A stretch of 8,462 bases of DNA from a bacterium. GTDB lineage: Bacteria > Bacillota_I > Bacilli_A > RFN20 > CAG-826. The position numbers and the translations under genes are program-made. The DNA lies in assembly GCA_019421105.1 (NCBI GenBank), contig JAHZFY010000051.1:1-8462 (forward strand), written 5' to 3'. Below the pieces are notes generated by a model that made no database searches, was not told the origin of the DNA, and saw nothing but the letters and a program-made list of their open reading frames with translations. Shown here in pieces: positions 6,608 to 8,462 of this stretch (position 1 is the first letter of the stretch; every line of letters begins with the position of its first letter).

Positions 6608-8224
6608 ATGGCCTTATTAAATATTTTTGAAGTTGCAAAAAAAGCAAAAATTGATGCAAAATATGTTATTCCTTATGGCAATGATAAAGCAAAGATTGAT
6701 TTAAGCATCAATCAAGAAATTGCTAATAAAAAAGATGGGAAACTTGTTTTAGTTACCGCTATTACTCCATCAAAAGCTGGAGAAGGTAAAACAACTACAT
6801 CCATTGCTTTAGCGGATGGAATGGCTAAGATTAATCAAGATGCTTTGCTTTGCTTAAGAGAACCATCTTTAGGTCCTGTTTTTGGAATTAAAGGTGGTGC
6901 TACAGGTGGTGGACTAGCAAGCGTTGTTCCTAGTGAGGATATCAATCTACATTTTACTGGTGATATGCACGCTTTAACTAGCTCAATAAACTTAATTTCT
7001 GCTGTGATTGATAATCATATCTTTCAAGGTAATGAATTAAGAATTGACCCATCTCGTATTTTATGGAAAAGAGCTTTAGATATGAATGATCGAGCTCTAC
7101 GAAGTGTCAATGTCATGCAAAACGAGAAAAAAGGTCAACCAAGACAAGATGAATTTGTTATAACTGTTGCTTCAGAGATGATGGCCATTTTGTGTCTATC
7201 AACTTCTAAAGAAGACTTTTTAAATCGTATAAACAACATCATGATTGCTTATGATTTAGATGGAAATCCAATATATTTGAAATCATTAAGAATATCTCAT
7301 GCAATCTACAAGCTGATGAAAAATGCTTTCAATCCTAATTTAGTTCAAACTTTAGAAGGTAATCCTTGCATTATACATGGTGGTCCTTTTGCTAATATTG
7401 CTCATGGATGCAATTCTTTATTTGCTACTAAGTTAGCATTAAAACTATCTCCAATTGTCATTACTGAGGCTGGCTTTGCAGCTGACCTTGGTGCGGAAAA
7501 GTTTTTAGATATTAAATGTCGTGTTGGGAATTTACATCCAGATTGCGTTGTTATGGTCGCTACTATTAGAGCTTTAAAATTGCATGGTGGCGTAGCCTTT
7601 GAAGATGTTGAAAAAGAAAATTTAGATGCTTTAAAAGAAGGCTTTAAAAATTTAAAACAACACATGGATAATATTGCTTTATATGGTGTCCCTTGCGTTA
7701 TTTGTATTAATCATTTCACTAGCGATACAAAAAATGAAACTAAACTTTTAAGTGATTGGTGCAAAGAAAATGGATATGAAGTTGCGTATTGCGATGCTTA
7801 TTCAAAAGGTGGAGAAGGTGCTATTGAATTAGCTAGTTTAGTAACAAAAACTTTACAAAATAAGACAAGTAATTTCAAATTTTTATATGATACTAACGAG
7901 TCGGTTTTTGATAAAATCCATAGGATTTGCACAAAAATCTATCGTGCTGATGATGTTGAATATAGCAAAGAAGCTGTTGAACAAATCGAAAATTTTGTTA
8001 AGTTAGGTTATGATAAAACCCCTATTTGCATTGCTAAAACTCCTTTATCATTTTCGGATAATCCAAAGTTAATTGGTACTCCAAAAGGATTTAAAATTCA
8101 TATTCGTGAAGTTAGATTATCTTCAGGTGCTAACTTTTTAGTTCCTTTAGCTGGTTCGATTATGACTATGCCTGGTTTACCAAAAGTTCCTGCCGCAGTT
8201 AAAATGGAGGATATGGATTTATAA
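6608..8224 (+). CDS. fhs: Formate-tetrahydrofolate ligase (10-formyl-THF synthetase)
   Basis: Fhs condenses formate with tetrahydrofolate using ATP to give 10-formyl-THF, which feeds purine synthesis and formylation of initiator Met-tRNA. Visible motifs are the P-loop-type TPSKAGEGKT (53-62), LREPSLGPVFGIKGGATGGG (83-102) running on into the SVVPSEDINLHFTGDMHA stretch (about 105-122), the second family signature VATIRALKLHGG (317-328) and the C-terminal IMTMPGLPKVPAA. At 538 residues it is a little shorter than typical enzymes (about 556-560), with no sign of a frameshift. The usual GGAAGGGY is GGATGGGL here, so the tyrosine next to the nucleotide/substrate region is leucine (L103). ATG 6608 follows AGGAGG at 6595-6600. 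It starts 19 bases after tcdA, the widest gap in the operon after rny, with no promoter evident, so co-transcription is likely. The reaction could run in reverse to release ATP in fermentative bacteria. Confidence 0.97.
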   Translation: MALLNIFEVAKKAKIDAKYVIPYGNDKAKIDLSINQEIANKKDGKLVLVTAITPSKAGEGKTTTSIALADGMAKINQDALLCLREPSLGPVFGIKGGATGGGLASVVPSEDINLHFTGDMHALTSSINLISAVIDNHIFQGNELRIDPSRILWKRALDMNDRALRSVNVMQNEKKGQPRQDEFVITVASEMMAILCLSTSKEDFLNRINNIMIAYDLDGNPIYLKSLRISHAIYKLMKNAFNPNLVQTLEGNPCIIHGGPFANIAHGCNSLFATKLALKLSPIVITEAGFAADLGAEKFLDIKCRVGNLHPDCVVMVATIRALKLHGGVAFEDVEKENLDALKEGFKNLKQHMDNIALYGVPCVICINHFTSDTKNETKLLSDWCKENGYEVAYCDAYSKGGEGAIELASLVTKTLQNKTSNFKFLYDTNESVFDKIHRICTKIYRADDVEYSKEAVEQIENFVKLGYDKTPICIAKTPLSFSDNPKLIGTPKGFKIHIREVRLSSGANFLVPLAGSIMTMPGLPKVPAAVKMEDMDL

Positions 8225-8421
8225 TGAAGGTTTTTGAATACAAACTCGATGACATCGTCGAATTAAAAAAACCTCATCCATGCGTTCATAAATCTAAATT
8301 ATTTCAAATTGTAAGAGTTGGAGCGGACATAAAAATTAAATGTCTTGGATGCGGTAATGTCATGATGATGGATCGCGATAAGTTTAATAAAGCAATTAGA
8401 AAAATAATTGAATCAAAATAG
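8224..8421 (+). CDS. DUF951 family small protein (YyzM-like)
   Basis: This 65-residue basic protein matches the DUF951 pattern: a DIVELKKPHPC block at 10-20, RVGADIKIKCLGCGN at 31-45, then a basic helix (52-65). The family is widespread in Firmicutes and has no established function. C20, C40 and C43 with H18 or H22 could form a small zinc-binding site, and the folded part resembles a short beta barrel; both are inferences. The usual HPCG is HPCV here. The ATG overlaps the fhs TAA by one base (TAATG), and the nearest GGAGG (8206-8210) is 13 bases upstream, longer than ideal, so translation probably depends on coupling to fhs. It is the last gene of the operon seen in the window. Confidence 0.88.
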   Translation: MKVFEYKLDDIVELKKPHPCVHKSKLFQIVRVGADIKIKCLGCGNVMMMDRDKFNKAIRKIIESK

Positions 8422-8443
8422 AATTAGAATATTACATTATTAC

Positions 8444-8462
8444 CTCCTATTAGTGTTAGGAG
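8444..8462 (+). terminator. Inverted repeat after the DUF951 gene, possible operon terminator cut by window end
   Basis: CTCCTA (8444-8449) and TAGGAG (8457-8462) can form a 6-bp stem around a 7-base loop, starting 22 bases after the DUF951 stop. The sequence before it (ATTATTAC) would lengthen the stem if the bases after the window are GTAATAAT or T-rich. The 3' arm reaches the last base of the window, so the decisive T tract cannot be seen. The alternative is that TAGGAG is a ribosome-binding site of the next gene. Confidence 0.4.

Noticed and set aside
8422..8462. Minus-strand AGGAGG followed by ATG near the window end
   Set aside because: On the minus strand the ATG is followed directly by TAA, so no product is encoded; the sequence is better explained as one arm of an inverted repeat.
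1..8462. CRISPR array, mobile element, tRNA/rRNA gene or defence system
   Set aside because: No spaced direct repeats, transposase or integrase motifs, cloverleaf sequences or defence-type domains were seen; nearly all sequence is accounted for by conserved genes.

Overview
This is an AT-rich, densely packed stretch of a low-GC Gram-positive (Firmicutes/Bacilli-type) chromosome. The gene order rny - ymdB - miaB - ymcA(ricA)-like - miaA is a compressed form of the Bacillus subtilis rny-ymdB...miaB-ymcA...miaA neighbourhood. The genes that lie between these in B. subtilis (spoVS, cotE, mutS, mutL, hfq) are absent. Together with start/stop overlaps at several junctions and the AT bias, this suggests a non-sporulating, possibly genome-reduced member of Bacilli (Erysipelotrichales-, RF39- or Acholeplasma-like). 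That placement is inference. TGA is used as a stop (miaB, ymcA-like) and TGG as Trp, so the standard bacterial code fits rather than the Mycoplasma code.

Layout. Bases 1-648 are the 3' end of a secreted, alpha-amylase-like glycoside hydrolase whose start lies outside the window. It is closed by a strong intrinsic terminator (653-695). Bases 696-894 hold a near-consensus sigma-A-type promoter (TTGTTA, 17 bp, TATAAT at 704-732) and a leader of about 155 nt with several short hairpins. From 895 to 8421, eight co-directional genes follow with gaps of at most 19 bases: rny (RNase Y), ymdB (metallophosphodiesterase), miaB, a short ymcA/ricA-like gene, miaA, tcdA, fhs, and a DUF951 gene. An inverted repeat cut by the window end (8444-8462) may be the operon terminator.

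Functional reading. The operon is an RNA-metabolism and tRNA-modification unit. RNase Y starts bulk mRNA decay, and YmcA/RicA-type proteins are known partners of RNase Y in B. subtilis. MiaA and MiaB successively make i6A and ms2i6A at tRNA position 37, and TcdA cyclises t6A37 to ct6A37, so three enzymes acting on the same tRNA nucleotide are adjacent. Fhs supplies 10-formyl-tetrahydrofolate for purine synthesis and fMet-tRNA formylation.

Most of the window is conserved housekeeping sequence. I found no defence system, mobile element, CRISPR array, tRNA or rRNA gene. The points most worth a second look are the possibly switch-like rny leader, the truncated RicA-like protein without the C-terminal cysteines, the A37-modification cluster, and active-site-proximal substitutions in MiaA and Fhs.
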